From: Oscillospiraceae bacterium
GTDB taxonomy: Bacteria; Bacillota; Clostridia; Oscillospirales; Oscillospiraceae
Reading direction: 5' to 3'
Assembly (NCBI GenBank): GCA_910575505.1
Contig: CAJTFK010000008.1
Location: 96,974-160,973, forward strand
DNA length: 64,000 nucleotides
Part shown: positions 8,275-17,132 of the stretch, piece by piece
Position numbering within the stretch: the first letter of the stretch is position 1
Layout of the letters: the number at the start of each line of letters is the position of its first letter
Notes under the pieces: generated by a model
Seen by the model: only the letters and a program-made list of their open reading frames with translations
Told to the model about the DNA's origin: nothing
The model's database searches: none
Position numbers and translations under genes: made by a program

Positions 8275-9204
8275 TCAGAAATTGACGACCTCCTGGGCGG
8301 GTTTCTCGCAGGGGCCGATGCTCATGACGTGCATCACCGGGCCCTTGCCCTGATAGGCGTCGTGGTTTTCCACCGCCATGCGGACAGTGACCTCGATCCA
8401 GTCCCGGTTGTTGTAGTCCTTCAGGCCGATGCCCTTGGCGATCAGGCCCAGGAACTGGATGTCGTTCTCGCAGCAGACCATGGCGAAGCGGCCGGGGCAG
8501 TGGATGCCCGGATATTTTTTCGAGTGGCACATGATGAGCTTCATGTGAACCAGCTTCCCCGCCCAGCGCTCCGGGTGGTCCATAACGTCCACGTACCACA
8601 CGCCGAAATCCTCGTCGGGGATGTCCACAACGTCCTGAGTCAGGTCGAAGGGGCACTCGTCCCCGGTGAGATAGTCCTCGCTGCTGCCGTCTACATTTTC
8701 AAAATAGATGTCCGCCCGGCGGTTCACCATCCGCAGATTCCGCTTCCGCAGAGATTCCCGGAGCTCCGGCGTGGCCCGGTTGAACACCAGCAGGTCCGCG
8801 TTGGTGATTTTCTCCATCATCAGCTGGCCCATGTTCTTCACATACAGCTCAAAGGTCCCGGCCTCCACAAAGGTCATAATCTGGTAGAGCACCCAGTTGG
8901 CGGGCAGGACCTCCCGGTAGAGCCGTTCCATCTGCCACATGCCGTTGTACTCAATCAGCACCTGCCTGGGGCGGTATTTCTTTTCCAGCTCCTTCATCCG
9001 GGAACAGGTCAGGTCCGCCTCGTCCTCAATGTCCACCACGGTGACGTTGTCCAGCGCCTTGGGGTTATATTCCTCCTCGCCCTCCTCGCAGCGGAGAAGC
9101 AGCGTTTTGTCTTCCCGGGCAAAGCCGTCCTCCAGGACGCCGTTGATAAAATTGGTCTTGCCGGAATCCAGAAATCCGGCAACCAGATAAACAGGAATAT
9201 CCAT
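8275..9204 (-). CDS. COG0523-like GTPase with YcgQ/DUF1980-like C-terminal domain
   Basis: 309 residues. The N-terminal half is a CobW/COG0523-type P-loop GTPase: Walker A GFLDSGKT (10-17), with YNG in place of the usual EPSG. The C-terminal ~110 residues (from about FGVWYVDVMDHPERW) resemble the extracytoplasmic domain of YcgQ/TIGR03943 proteins, including GRFAMVCC. No CxCC metal motif is seen in the GTPase half. It lies 25 bp downstream of a canonical COG0523 gene in the same direction. COG0523 proteins are metal-insertion GTPases; the metal and client are unknown. Confidence 0.75.
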   Translation of the reverse strand: MDIPVYLVAGFLDSGKTNFINGVLEDGFAREDKTLLLRCEEGEEEYNPKALDNVTVVDIEDEADLTCSRMKELEKKYRPRQVLIEYNGMWQMERLYREVLPANWVLYQIMTFVEAGTFELYVKNMGQLMMEKITNADLLVFNRATPELRESLRKRNLRMVNRRADIYFENVDGSSEDYLTGDECPFDLTQDVVDIPDEDFGVWYVDVMDHPERWAGKLVHMKLIMCHSKKYPGIHCPGRFAMVCCENDIQFLGLIAKGIGLKDYNNRDWIEVTVRMAVENHDAYQGKGPVMHVMSIGPCEKPAQEVVNF

Positions 9205-9229
9205 TATAAAGCAAACTTCCTTTACAGAC

Positions 9230-10396
9230 TTACAGGCCGAAGAGGTCTGCCAGCTTGTCTTCCTTCAGCTCCGCACCGATGACACAGAGGCGGCCGGTAT
9301 AGTCGGGATGTCCCGCCCGGATTTCGTGTTCTTCAGGCACATAGTCAAACTCAATCCACGCGCCGTCCTGGCCATTGACGATGCCCTTGGCGCGAAGAAT
9401 GCTGCCGTATTCCCCGGAGTCCAGGGCGGTGAGAATCTTCTCGATATCCGCCTGGGTGAAGGCCCTGGGAGTTTCCCGGCCCCAGGAGGCAAAGACCTCG
9501 TCGGCATGGTGGTGGTGATGGTGGCAGGAGCAGCCGGGGTCATCGCACTCGTGGCCATGGTCGTGGTGGTGCCCGTGCTCCCCGCACTCGTGGTGGTGCT
9601 CGTGTTCCCCGCACTCGTGGTGATGCCCGTGTTCCCCGCACTCGTGGTGGTGCCCGTGTTCCCCGCACTCGTGGTGATGCCCGTGTTCCCCGCACTCGTG
9701 GTGGTGCTCATGCTCCCCGTGCTCGTGGTGGTGCTCATGCTCCGCCTCTCCGGCAGCGTGCTCCGCCCGCATGCTCTCCAGCAGCTCGTCCGCCAGGGAG
9801 ACCTTTTCAATGGCGGAGAGAATGGTCCTGCCGTCCAGCCGGTCCCAGGGGGTTGTCAGGATGGCGGCGCCGGGATTCTTCTCCCGCAGCAGAGCGACCG
9901 CCGCCTCCAGCTTTTCCTGACTCAGCTTCTGGGTCCGGGAGAGGACAATGGTTCCGGCGGATTCAATCTGATTGTTATAGAATTCACCGAAGTTTTTCAT
10001 GTAGACCTTGACCTTGCCGGCGTCGGCCACGGTGACGAAGCTGTTGAGCTTCATGTCTCCGGTTTCCGCCGCGGTGTTCTCCACTGCCACAATCACGTCG
10101 GACAGCTTGCCCACGCCGGAGGGCTCGATGAGGATGCGGTCCGGCTGGAACCGGTCTTTTACGTCCTTGAGGGCCTGATTGAAGTCCCCCACCAGAGAAC
10201 AGCAGATGCAGCCGGAGGACATCTCGGAAATCTGGATGCCGGACTCCTTCAGAAAGCCGCCGTCGATGCTGATTTCGCCGAACTCGTTTTCAATCAGAAC
10301 CAGCTGCTCTCCCTGGTAGGCTTCCGCCAGCAGCTTTTTGATGAGGGTGGTTTTGCCCGCCCCCAGGAAGCCGGAGATAATGTCAATTTTAGTCAT
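9230..10396 (-). CDS. COG0523 metallochaperone GTPase with His/Cys-rich tandem repeat
   Basis: 388-residue CobW/HypB/UreG-family GTPase. Walker A is GFLGAGKTT (9-17); the diagnostic CxCC appears as SGCICCSL (Cys63, 65, 66); EPSGVGKLSD follows. Residues 213-297 are a metal-binding stretch of about seven nine-residue units of the type ECGEHGHHH, ending in a hexahistidine. The CobW C-terminal domain follows. Zn(II)/Ni(II) storage plus delivery to a client enzyme is the family role; the client is unknown. Probably first gene of a two-gene operon with 8275-9204. Confidence 0.9.
   Translation of the reverse strand: MTKIDIISGFLGAGKTTLIKKLLAEAYQGEQLVLIENEFGEISIDGGFLKESGIQISEMSSGCICCSLVGDFNQALKDVKDRFQPDRILIEPSGVGKLSDVIVAVENTAAETGDMKLNSFVTVADAGKVKVYMKNFGEFYNNQIESAGTIVLSRTQKLSQEKLEAAVALLREKNPGAAILTTPWDRLDGRTILSAIEKVSLADELLESMRAEHAAGEAEHEHHHEHGEHEHHHECGEHGHHHECGEHGHHHECGEHGHHHECGEHEHHHECGEHGHHHDHGHECDDPGCSCHHHHHHADEVFASWGRETPRAFTQADIEKILTALDSGEYGSILRAKGIVNGQDGAWIEFDYVPEEHEIRAGHPDYTGRLCVIGAELKEDKLADLFGL
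9506..9742 (-). repeat. 27-bp tandem repeat encoding the His/Cys-rich segment
   Basis: About seven imperfect 27-bp units (core CCCCGCACTCGTGGTGGTG on the plus strand), in frame, lie inside the COG0523 gene. Units differ mostly by single substitutions, so copy number may vary between strains. Confidence 0.9.
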
Positions 10397-10532
10397 GGTA
10401 TCAAGTCCTTTACTGTCAGTTTATTTTGCCCTTTTGCCTTTCATGTTGATAAAAGTCCAGTTCCTTGGTTTTTCGTCAGAATAACTGTATGGGTGATTGC
10501 CTGCAACAGATAATGACCCGGTAAATCCGATT

Positions 10533-10778
10533 TTATTTAATTATATGTGCTGTAATAATTGTGTAGCTGTAAGAGTTAATCGTTATTCTGATATTATCAA
10601 TTTCGCAATACCAATTCTTTCCTCGCGTATAAATATTGCACCCCTTGTCTAACAGCTTTTTCTTACACCATTCAACCACGTCGTCGGTATCTAATCTCAA
10701 ATTTTTCTTAATCCTATCAATTCCCATTTCCGTAGTATGAACTTTGTCTATATTAGATAACAGAATTTCTTTATCCAT
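10533..10778 (-). CDS. DUF3781-family small protein
   Basis: 81-residue protein with the DUF3781 pattern: DKVHTTEMGIDRIKKNL, VVEWCKKKL, GKNWYCEID and ITINSYSYTIITAH. Function unknown. The ATG at 10778 follows GAGGG by about 9 nt; a longer reading to 10844 lacks a site. The gene and its flanks (10430-10980) are conspicuously AT-rich and codon-atypical compared with neighbours, which points to recent acquisition. It stands alone between the COG0523 pair and the YjdF-like gene. Confidence 0.7.
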   Translation of the reverse strand: MDKEILLSNIDKVHTTEMGIDRIKKNLRLDTDDVVEWCKKKLLDKGCNIYTRGKNWYCEIDNIRITINSYSYTIITAHIIK

Positions 10779-10995
10779 ATACGATTGCCCTCGCGAATTC
10801 CCATTTGCTACTTTGACTATATCACAGGCAGTTTTTGGCTTCAACCTTATGATTTGTTAAATTGCCAGAGTTTTGAGCCAACAACACGAAAGGTAAAAGG
10901 GACGTTTATTTGCCCATATCATACCACTGAATTTGAAAAATGCAACAATGCTCACAAAAATTTTACACATGGAGCGGAAAACGGGGCAGGCGCGC

Positions 10996-11916
10996 TTACG
11001 GCGCTTCCCGGTCCTCCATCTGGTGGGTCTCCGAATGGTCGTTCGCCTCGTTTTCCTCCCGGGCCTGCCGGAGATAGTCCGTATCCGCCGTTTTTTTGCT
11101 GGGAACGAAGCCCTGGGCCGCCGTCCGGCGCAGTCCTTTGCTCTTGGCATAGAAAAAGCCGGTGACGGAGAAAACCACGGCCCCGATGAAGTTGACAAAC
11201 AGGTCCTTCATGGTGTCAATGAGGCCGATGTCCAGATAGCCCCCCAGACCCAGGGATTCGCCGTTGATGAGCACATCCTGAATGCCGGTGATGCTGACCA
11301 CCCTGTTGGACCGGGTGGCGTCCAGTGTGGCGGAGTGAATGGCCTGGATCACCGTGTCCCGCTGCATGTCGGTGTGGAAAAACCAGTCCATACCAAACTC
11401 GAAGAACTCCCACAGCACGCCCACGGTCATGGAGAAGCAGAAGGCCATCAAAGCCAGGAAGAAGGGAGAGAGGTCGAAGGTCAGCCGCTCGTCGTCGTTG
11501 AGCAGCACCACCATGGCGAAGCCCACGGCGGCGGCCAGGAAGCCGTTGAGGGTGTGGAGCATGGTGTCCCAGTGGGGCACCACCACATAGAAGGCGTTGA
11601 CCTCCCCCAGGACCTCCGCCGCGTAGATGAAGCAGAGGACGGTGATTTCCAGGGCGGGGGGAAGCTCGATGTGGAATTTCACCTGAATCCAGCTGGGGAC
11701 ATAGAGCAGCAGATAGGCCAGGGCGCAGTAGAAGGCGCTTTCATAGCCGCCTATTATAATCTGACGGATGAAGATGACGATGACCAGAAGGCGCAGCGTG
11801 TAGAACACGACAAAGGAACTCCTGTGCTCCCGCAGCTCCTTTTCCATGGCACGGCGGAAGTTTTTCTTTTCCCGCTGTTTGGCCTGTTTCCGGTCTTTTT
11901 TGCTGAGATTGGTCAA
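10996..11916 (-). CDS. YjdF-like (PF09997) integral membrane protein
   Basis: 306 residues with a very basic N-terminal 25 residues, about seven transmembrane helices (45-290) and a hydrophilic, acidic C-terminal tail. The conserved HWDTMLHTLNGFLAAAVGF and VLWEFFEFGMDW segments are typical of the YjdF/DUF2238-type family, whose biochemical role is unknown. A good ribosome site (AGGAGG) precedes the ATG at 11916. No functional partner is evident nearby. Confidence 0.75.
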   Translation of the reverse strand: MTNLSKKDRKQAKQREKKNFRRAMEKELREHRSSFVVFYTLRLLVIVIFIRQIIIGGYESAFYCALAYLLLYVPSWIQVKFHIELPPALEITVLCFIYAAEVLGEVNAFYVVVPHWDTMLHTLNGFLAAAVGFAMVVLLNDDERLTFDLSPFFLALMAFCFSMTVGVLWEFFEFGMDWFFHTDMQRDTVIQAIHSATLDATRSNRVVSITGIQDVLINGESLGLGGYLDIGLIDTMKDLFVNFIGAVVFSVTGFFYAKSKGLRRTAAQGFVPSKKTADTDYLRQAREENEANDHSETHQMEDREAP

Positions 11917-12051
11917 AATGAGTACCTCCTGTTCGTGGCTGTTCGGATTCTGTTCCCTCTTCGGGCGGGACCGCTCCGAAAGCGCCTGCCCGGATTATTT
12001 TGAGCGGAATTCTGAATTTGCTTCCAACCATAATACGCCATTTTATCACAA

Positions 12052-12079
12052 AACGGCTCCGCTGGCAAGCGGAGCCGTT
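12052..12079 (-). terminator. Terminator after the M56 peptidase gene
   Basis: Perfect 12-bp stem (12052-12063 with 12068-12079), 4-nt loop, then TTTTG on the minus strand. Confidence 0.8.
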
Positions 12080-12106
12080 GAGCGGACCTATATCAAAAGT
12101 TTGTGT

Positions 12107-14812
12107 CTACCAGCCGGTGCCTGTGCCGTCGCAGCGCCAGCCCTCCTCCGTCAGGTACATGTAGCCGACGCGGCCATAGGAGAAGGCTCCCTCCGGAGCA
12201 CCGTCCCCCTCGTATTCTCCGGTGTTCCCTGCCATGAGCCAGTGCAGGGCCCGGTCGTTCTCCGGGACAAAGACCGTCTGATACTGGAAGGCGAAGCGCT
12301 CCAGGCCCCTGGTATTGGCGGGGAAGAAGCTGTCCAGGTCCTCCGGCTCCAGCCAGTCCAGGGACTCCTCGTAGGCGGTGTTTTTCACATAGGTGCAGGC
12401 GTACTTACTGCCGGGGGACACCCGCAGCATGGTCCCCTCGTTGGCATCCACCCATTCCTGGGCAATCTCGCCGCGGCTCTGGCCCCGGTCCGGGATGACG
12501 ATGTCCGCCGTCAGGGCCTCCGCCTCCGCCTCGTCGAACCACATCCGCCAGTAGTCAAAGAGATTTTCCTGAAAGGCGCCCTCCGGGTCGGTGGGAGGGG
12601 CCTCGTACCAGACTGTTTCACCGTTTTCATAAATCCGCAGCAGGTCTCTGCCCCGCCACATCTGGATGGCGGCGGCGCCGTCCGCCGACTCCAGGGTCAG
12701 GGACGCGGTCCTGGGCAGGGCGGCGGGCTCCTCCGCCGGCTGGAAGAGGAAGGAGAGGGGGAAGCCCATGACCCGGTTGTGTCCGTTCCAGCGGTCCAGG
12801 TCGGCGGGGCAGCGGACCGGCTCCCCGTTCATGGGCGTGTAGGTGAACACCGGGTAAGGCGTTTCCGTGATGCGCTCCGCCAGCCGCCCCAGGGCGAGGG
12901 CGGTCTCGTCCAGGCCCTGCCAGTATGCCGGCACCGGCTCGCCGGGCGTTTCCTCCGGCCCGGAGCCCAGGGTTACCTCGGTGACGCCCCCCAGGGAGAA
13001 GCAGTCCGCCGTCACGTTCTCATGGGCGAAGGTCTCCCGGACGAAGCGCAGCAGCACCTGGATGGGGTCCAGGGCCCAGGGTTCATAGCCGTTGTCCACC
13101 GCTGTCTGGAGCCGCCGGTAGTAGTTGTCCGCAGAGCGGTCCTCCAGGTATTCGCCGGGATCCAGGCTGTCCACGTTGGGCCGGACGGGGTGGCTCTCTC
13201 CGTCCCCGTAGAAAATCCGCTCCACGCCCCAGATGCCGCCCTCGCCCTGGGTCACCGGCTGGACCATCCGCAGGGTCCAGGCCACGCCGGTGGAGCCATT
13301 CACCGGCTTGTAGGGCCAGTAGGTCACGTCCATATAGTTGCAGCCGCTGTGGAAATAGGGCTGGTTCAGATAGGCCTCGCAGTCGAAGCCCTCCGCCCCC
13401 TCCTGGTCCAGGATGATACTCCACACCCAGTCCATCAGGGCGCTCTGGGTCTGGTGGTATTCCTCCTGCCGTTCCACGGGGAAGTTCACGTCGGTGGGGA
13501 ACAGGGTGGCATAGTACAGCTCGCCCTTTTTGGCTTCGCAGTGCCAGCCGCTGCCGTCCAGGTTGTCCACGAAGCACTCCTCAAAGCCCCCCTGGTCCAG
13601 CTCGTAGACTGTCAGCAGCCAGCCGCCCCATTGCTTTTCTTCTTCGGACAGCTTCAGGGCGTATTTGGCCAGAGAGGGCCTGCCGTCGTCAGGGATGATC
13701 TCCACGTTTTTCGCCAGCTCCTCCGGCAGCGTGAACAGCTGCTCGCTGAGGCCGGATTCCTCCGGGACTTCCGGATTCCTCGGCTCCTCCTCCGGCGGCG
13801 CGGTGAAGGCGCAGCCCACCGCCAGAGCCAGAATCAGAGCCAAGGCCGCCGCGGCGGCGGCCACAGTCCTGGGCCTTCGGGCAATCAGCGTCACCCGTTG
13901 GCGGATGCGGCGCTTGCTGCCGCTCATGGTGGTGGCGGTTTGCAGCAGAGGCGTTCGCCCGGCGGCAATCATGTCCACCAGGGTTTTGCCGTAGGCCAGG
14001 CGCTCCCCCTCGCCCAGCCGCCGGATGGCCCCCTCGTCACAGGCCAGCTCGCAGTCTCTCCGGCTGAGGGCCGCCGCCCACCATACCAGGGGGTCGAACC
14101 AGTAGAGGCACAGGCACAGGCACCGCAGCGCCGCCCACCAGTGGTCCCCATGACGGTAATGGGTCCCTTCGTGGGCCAGGATGTGCCGCAGCCGGTCCGG
14201 GCTCTCCAGGGCGGCGGGGGTGATATAGATGGCGGGCCGGAACAGGCCGGAAAGACAGGGGGAGGCCAGCTCCCTCGACACATAGACCGGCAGGGGGCAC
14301 CGGACGCCTATCATACCCAAGTCCACAGGCTTGGCGTTTTTCTTGAGCCTCCGCCGGAACCGGAGATTTACGGCCAGGAACCACAGGCCCATAACAGCCG
14401 CACCCGCCAGCCAAACAGGCCTCGCCCACCGAACCGCCAGCTCTGACAAGGGCACTTCCTCTGTCATAGCCCGGGCCTGGGTCTCCAGATTGGCCCAGTC
14501 GGCGGCGGTGAAGGCAGAAAGGTCTGCGCCCCGCTGGCGGTACTCCGCCTCTATCTGGCTGTAAGCACTGTCATAGGACCGGGTGGATACCGGCGTCTGG
14601 GCGATGCGCTCCAGCGCCGGAGTTTCCACCCGCTCCAGCAGGGCCGCGGCGCTGAGGGCGCTGCTTACCGGATTCACCGGCGCCAGCAGCCGCAGAGCCA
14701 CCAGCAGCCACAGGGCATACTGGACCCGGGGGCTGATTTTTCCCCGCAGAACGGGCCCCAGAGCCGCCAGCAGCAAAATCAGAATCGAGGACGACAGTAA
14801 AATCGTTTTCAT
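12107..14812 (-). CDS. M56-family (BlaR1/MecR1-type) membrane metalloprotease sensor
   Basis: 901 residues. The N-terminal membrane/protease domain (1-345) carries the zinc motif HEGTH (214-218) and the downstream ELACDEGA glutamate, as in BlaR1. A transmembrane helix near 315-335 leads to a ~560-residue extracytoplasmic domain with no penicillin-binding signature that I can see; it is far larger than the ~260-residue sensor of BlaR1. Its start overlaps the blaI-like gene's stop (ATGA), so it should work with that repressor, cleaving it on sensing a signal. The ligand is unknown. Confidence 0.9.
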   Translation of the reverse strand: MKTILLSSSILILLLAALGPVLRGKISPRVQYALWLLVALRLLAPVNPVSSALSAAALLERVETPALERIAQTPVSTRSYDSAYSQIEAEYRQRGADLSAFTAADWANLETQARAMTEEVPLSELAVRWARPVWLAGAAVMGLWFLAVNLRFRRRLKKNAKPVDLGMIGVRCPLPVYVSRELASPCLSGLFRPAIYITPAALESPDRLRHILAHEGTHYRHGDHWWAALRCLCLCLYWFDPLVWWAAALSRRDCELACDEGAIRRLGEGERLAYGKTLVDMIAAGRTPLLQTATTMSGSKRRIRQRVTLIARRPRTVAAAAAALALILALAVGCAFTAPPEEEPRNPEVPEESGLSEQLFTLPEELAKNVEIIPDDGRPSLAKYALKLSEEEKQWGGWLLTVYELDQGGFEECFVDNLDGSGWHCEAKKGELYYATLFPTDVNFPVERQEEYHQTQSALMDWVWSIILDQEGAEGFDCEAYLNQPYFHSGCNYMDVTYWPYKPVNGSTGVAWTLRMVQPVTQGEGGIWGVERIFYGDGESHPVRPNVDSLDPGEYLEDRSADNYYRRLQTAVDNGYEPWALDPIQVLLRFVRETFAHENVTADCFSLGGVTEVTLGSGPEETPGEPVPAYWQGLDETALALGRLAERITETPYPVFTYTPMNGEPVRCPADLDRWNGHNRVMGFPLSFLFQPAEEPAALPRTASLTLESADGAAAIQMWRGRDLLRIYENGETVWYEAPPTDPEGAFQENLFDYWRMWFDEAEAEALTADIVIPDRGQSRGEIAQEWVDANEGTMLRVSPGSKYACTYVKNTAYEESLDWLEPEDLDSFFPANTRGLERFAFQYQTVFVPENDRALHWLMAGNTGEYEGDGAPEGAFSYGRVGYMYLTEEGWRCDGTGTGW

Positions 14813-15192
14813 CGCTCTTCCTCCTCCGCCCGGCGCAGAATGGCGTATAAATCGTCGATGTCCGATTTGCTCAGGTCGTTTCGCTCCACCAGAGCGCTGA
14901 CCAGCAGTCCCACGCTGTCGTGATAGGCCCGCTTCAGCAGGGAGTCCGTTTCCGCCGCCGCCGCGTCCTCACGGGCCAGCGCCGCCCGGAAGACCTTGGT
15001 CCGGCCCTCCGTGGTGTAGGCGATCAGCCCTTTCTGCTCCATCCGCCGCACCATGGTGGTGACGGTGCTCTTGGCCCAGCCGGGGTCCTCCCCCAGCGCC
15101 CGCACCAGCTCCATCAGGGTCTTTGGGCCCGCCCATAAAACCTCCATCACCCGCCATTCCCCGGCGGAGAGAGATACCCTCTGTTCCTCCAT
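14809..15192 (-). CDS. blaI: BlaI/MecI/CopY-family repressor
   Basis: 127-residue winged-helix repressor (LSAGEWRVMEVLW, STVTTMVRRMEQKGLI, GRTKVFRA) with a C-terminal dimerisation helix region. The ATG at 15192 has AAAGGAG 7 nt upstream; an upstream extension to 15381 would run through the promoter. It overlaps the M56 protease gene by 4 nt, giving the classic repressor-protease operon. The proteolysis site is typically in the C-terminal domain. No beta-lactamase gene is nearby, so the regulon lies elsewhere. Confidence 0.92.
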   Translation of the reverse strand: MEEQRVSLSAGEWRVMEVLWAGPKTLMELVRALGEDPGWAKSTVTTMVRRMEQKGLIAYTTEGRTKVFRAALAREDAAAAETDSLLKRAYHDSVGLLVSALVERNDLSKSDIDDLYAILRRAEEEER

Positions 15193-15244
15193 GTCCGTGC
15201 TCCTTTCGTCCGGTCTTCTCGGTTGGTTTACTCCTGTAGCCCAT

Positions 15245-15273
15245 AGTATATCAGAAAGGCTTACATCTGTCAA
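15245..15273 (-). promoter_or_regulatory. Promoter of the blaI-M56 operon
   Basis: On the minus strand, perfect TTGACA (15268-15273), 17-bp spacer and TATACT (15245-15250). A short leader of about 45 nt follows. BlaI-type autoregulation through this region is likely but no clear TACA/TGTA dyad was assigned. Confidence 0.85.
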
Positions 15274-15513
15274 CCGATCCCGGCGCTTTTTAGAAGCTGT
15301 ATTCATGGCCGGAGGGCGCCGGACGGGTGAAGCTCTTCCCGCCGGACAAGGAGGTTTTTCACAGAAATTCTGGCAGGCCATGGGGAAAAGCGGCGCGGGA
15401 TTGCAGGAAAAAGACCGTTCAGGCGGCCCGCAGCGGATGTAAATACAGGCTCCTGTTTCCAGGCGTCCGGGCGGGCCGCCAAGGTCCGGCGGCGGATTTC
15501 CTGAAAATCACAG

Positions 15514-15542
15514 TTGACAAATGGGCCGGCATTTCTTATAAT
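15514..15542 (+). promoter_or_regulatory. Consensus promoter for the T-box-metY-metAA transcript
   Basis: Perfect TTGACA (15514-15519) and perfect TATAAT (15537-15542) with 17-bp spacing. A promoter this strong fits control by downstream attenuation. Confidence 0.92.
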
Positions 15543-15548
15543 ACCCTA

Positions 15549-15809
15549 AAAGCGATGACGGAGAGGGACGGGGATACGGACCTTCAGAGAGCTGCCGGGC
15601 GGTGCGAGGCGGCAGGAATGGTCCCCAGGTCTTATGGCTCCTGAGCCGGACGTTCGACAGGTAGGGCGTCCCGTGCGCCGCGTTAAGGCAAAGGGGTTGC
15701 TGGACCCTGTGAGGGGCGTCGGGCCGTGAGGCCGGCGCAATTTGAGTGGTACCGCGGAAGCAGCAATGGCTTTCGTCTCAAAGGAATTCCTTTGGGACGG
15801 AGGCTTTTT
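15549..15809 (+). ncRNA. T-box leader, probably tRNA-Met responsive
   Basis: A T-box riboswitch lies between a consensus promoter and metY. Stem I elements AGAGAG and GGTGCGAG (about 15585-15610) lead to a probable specifier ATG at 15634-15636, followed by CTCCTGAGC. The T-box sequence TGAGTGGTACCGCGG ends at 15757. A terminator follows: 16-bp arms 15769-15784 and 15789-15804, then TTTTT. Uncharged tRNA-Met pairing with the specifier and T-box would stabilise the antiterminator and switch on methionine synthesis genes. The specifier is read by position and context; structure was not computed. Confidence 0.93.
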
Positions 15810-15843
15810 CTTTTCGTCCCAAACCTGAAAGGAGCACACAACT

Positions 15844-17130
15844 ATGAGCAGCTATCGTCCCGAAACCATCTGTGTCCAGGGGGGGTATACTCCCGGCAGC
15901 GGCGAACCCAGGCAGATTCCCATTATCCAGTCCACCACCTTCAAGTATGCCACCAGTGAGGACATGGGGAAGCTGTTTGACCTGGAGGCCAACGGTTATT
16001 TTTACTCCCGCCTCCAGAATCCCACCTGTGACCATGTGGCGGCGAAAATCGCCGCGCTGGAGGGCGGAACCGCCGCCATGCTGACCTCCTCCGGTCAGGC
16101 GGCAAACTTCTTCGCCCTGTTTAATATCGCCTCCTGCGGCGACCACGTTGTTTCCTCCTCCTCCATCTATGGCGGCACCTTCAATCTTATCTCTGTCACC
16201 ATGGCGAAAATGGGCGTGGAGGTCACCTTTGTCTCCCCGGACTGCACGGCGGAGGAGCTGGACGCCGCATTCCGGCCCAACACCAAAGCCGTCTTCGGTG
16301 AGACCATTGCCAACCCTGCCCTGACGGTGCTGGACATTGAGAAATTTGCCGCCGCCGCCCATGCCCACGGCGTGCCTCTGGTGGTGGACAACACCTTTGC
16401 CACCCCCATCAACTGCCGTCCCTTCCAGTGGGGTGCGGACATCGTGACCCACTCCACCACCAAGTATATGGACGGACACGGCGTGGCCGTGGGCGGGGCC
16501 ATTGTGGACTCCGGCCGCTTCGACTGGATGGCCCATGCGGACCGCTTCCCCGGCCTGTGCACCCCGGACGAGAGCTATCACGGCATCACCTATGCCGAAA
16601 AGTTCGGGAAGGAAGGGGCGTTCATTACCAAGTGCACCGCCCAGCTCATGCGGGACTTTGGTTCCACGCCCTCGCCCCAGAGCGCCTTTTACCTGAACCT
16701 GGGGCTGGAGAGCCTTCACGTCCGGATGAAGCGGCACTGTGAGAACGGCCAGGCCGTGGCGGAGTTTCTGGCGGCGCATCCCAAGGTGACCCATGTGAAC
16801 TACTGCGGTCTCCCGGGAGACAAATACCACGCCCTGGCGGAGAAGTATCTGCCCAACGGCTCCTGCGGCGTGGTGTCCTTTGAGCTGAAGGGGGGCCGGG
16901 AGGCGGCCGGCGTCTTCATGAGCCGCTTGAAGCTGGCGGCCATCGAAACCCATGTGGCGGACGCCCGGACCTGCTGCCTGAACCCCGCCGGCACCACCCA
17001 CAGGCAGATGACGGACGAACAGCTGGCCGCCGCCGGCGTTCCCGCCGGACTGGTCCGCATGTCCTGCGGCCTGGAGAGCGGGGAGGACCTGATTGAGGAC
17101 ATCCGGCAGGCCCTGGAAGCGGTGGACTGA
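15844..17130 (+). CDS. metY: O-acetylhomoserine aminocarboxypropyltransferase / sulfhydrylase
   Basis: 428-residue Cys/Met-metabolism PLP enzyme. It makes homocysteine from O-acetylhomoserine and sulfide (or methionine from methanethiol). Visible: YSRLQNPT, the substrate/PLP loop [14 protein letters not shown], and the PLP lysine in [10 protein letters not shown] (Lys207). The length is that of the MetY class rather than the shorter MetB/MetC. It is preceded by a T-box and followed at 2 nt by metAA, so the operon provides the acetylated substrate and the sulfhydrylation step. Confidence 0.94.
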   Translation: MSSYRPETICVQGGYTPGSGEPRQIPIIQSTTFKYATSEDMGKLFDLEANGYFYSRLQNPTCDHVAAKIAALEGGTAAMLTSSGQAANFFALFNIASCGDHVVSSSSIYGGTFNLISVTMAKMGVEVTFVSPDCTAEELDAAFRPNTKAVFGETIANPALTVLDIEKFAAAAHAHGVPLVVDNTFATPINCRPFQWGADIVTHSTTKYMDGHGVAVGGAIVDSGRFDWMAHADRFPGLCTPDESYHGITYAEKFGKEGAFITKCTAQLMRDFGSTPSPQSAFYLNLGLESLHVRMKRHCENGQAVAEFLAAHPKVTHVNYCGLPGDKYHALAEKYLPNGSCGVVSFELKGGREAAGVFMSRLKLAAIETHVADARTCCLNPAGTTHRQMTDEQLAAAGVPAGLVRMSCGLESGEDLIEDIRQALEAVD

Positions 17131-17132
17131 CC

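Noticed and set aside
9506..9742. CRISPR-like direct repeats
   Set aside because: The 27-bp units are contiguous, without spacers, and lie in frame inside a coding gene.
9308..10513. Plus-strand frame with a repetitive hydrophobic Val/Pro/Leu segment opposite the His-rich repeat
   Set aside because: The repeat is explained by the His/Cys codons of the minus-strand GTPase; no start site or domain supports the plus frame.
11846..14446. 866-codon plus-strand frame opposite the M56 protease
   Set aside because: Shadow frame in GC-rich DNA; the minus strand has the zinc-protease motif and couples to blaI.
15193..15381. 63-codon upstream extension of the blaI-like gene
   Set aside because: It would include the consensus promoter at 15245-15273; the winged-helix N-terminus begins normally at 15192.
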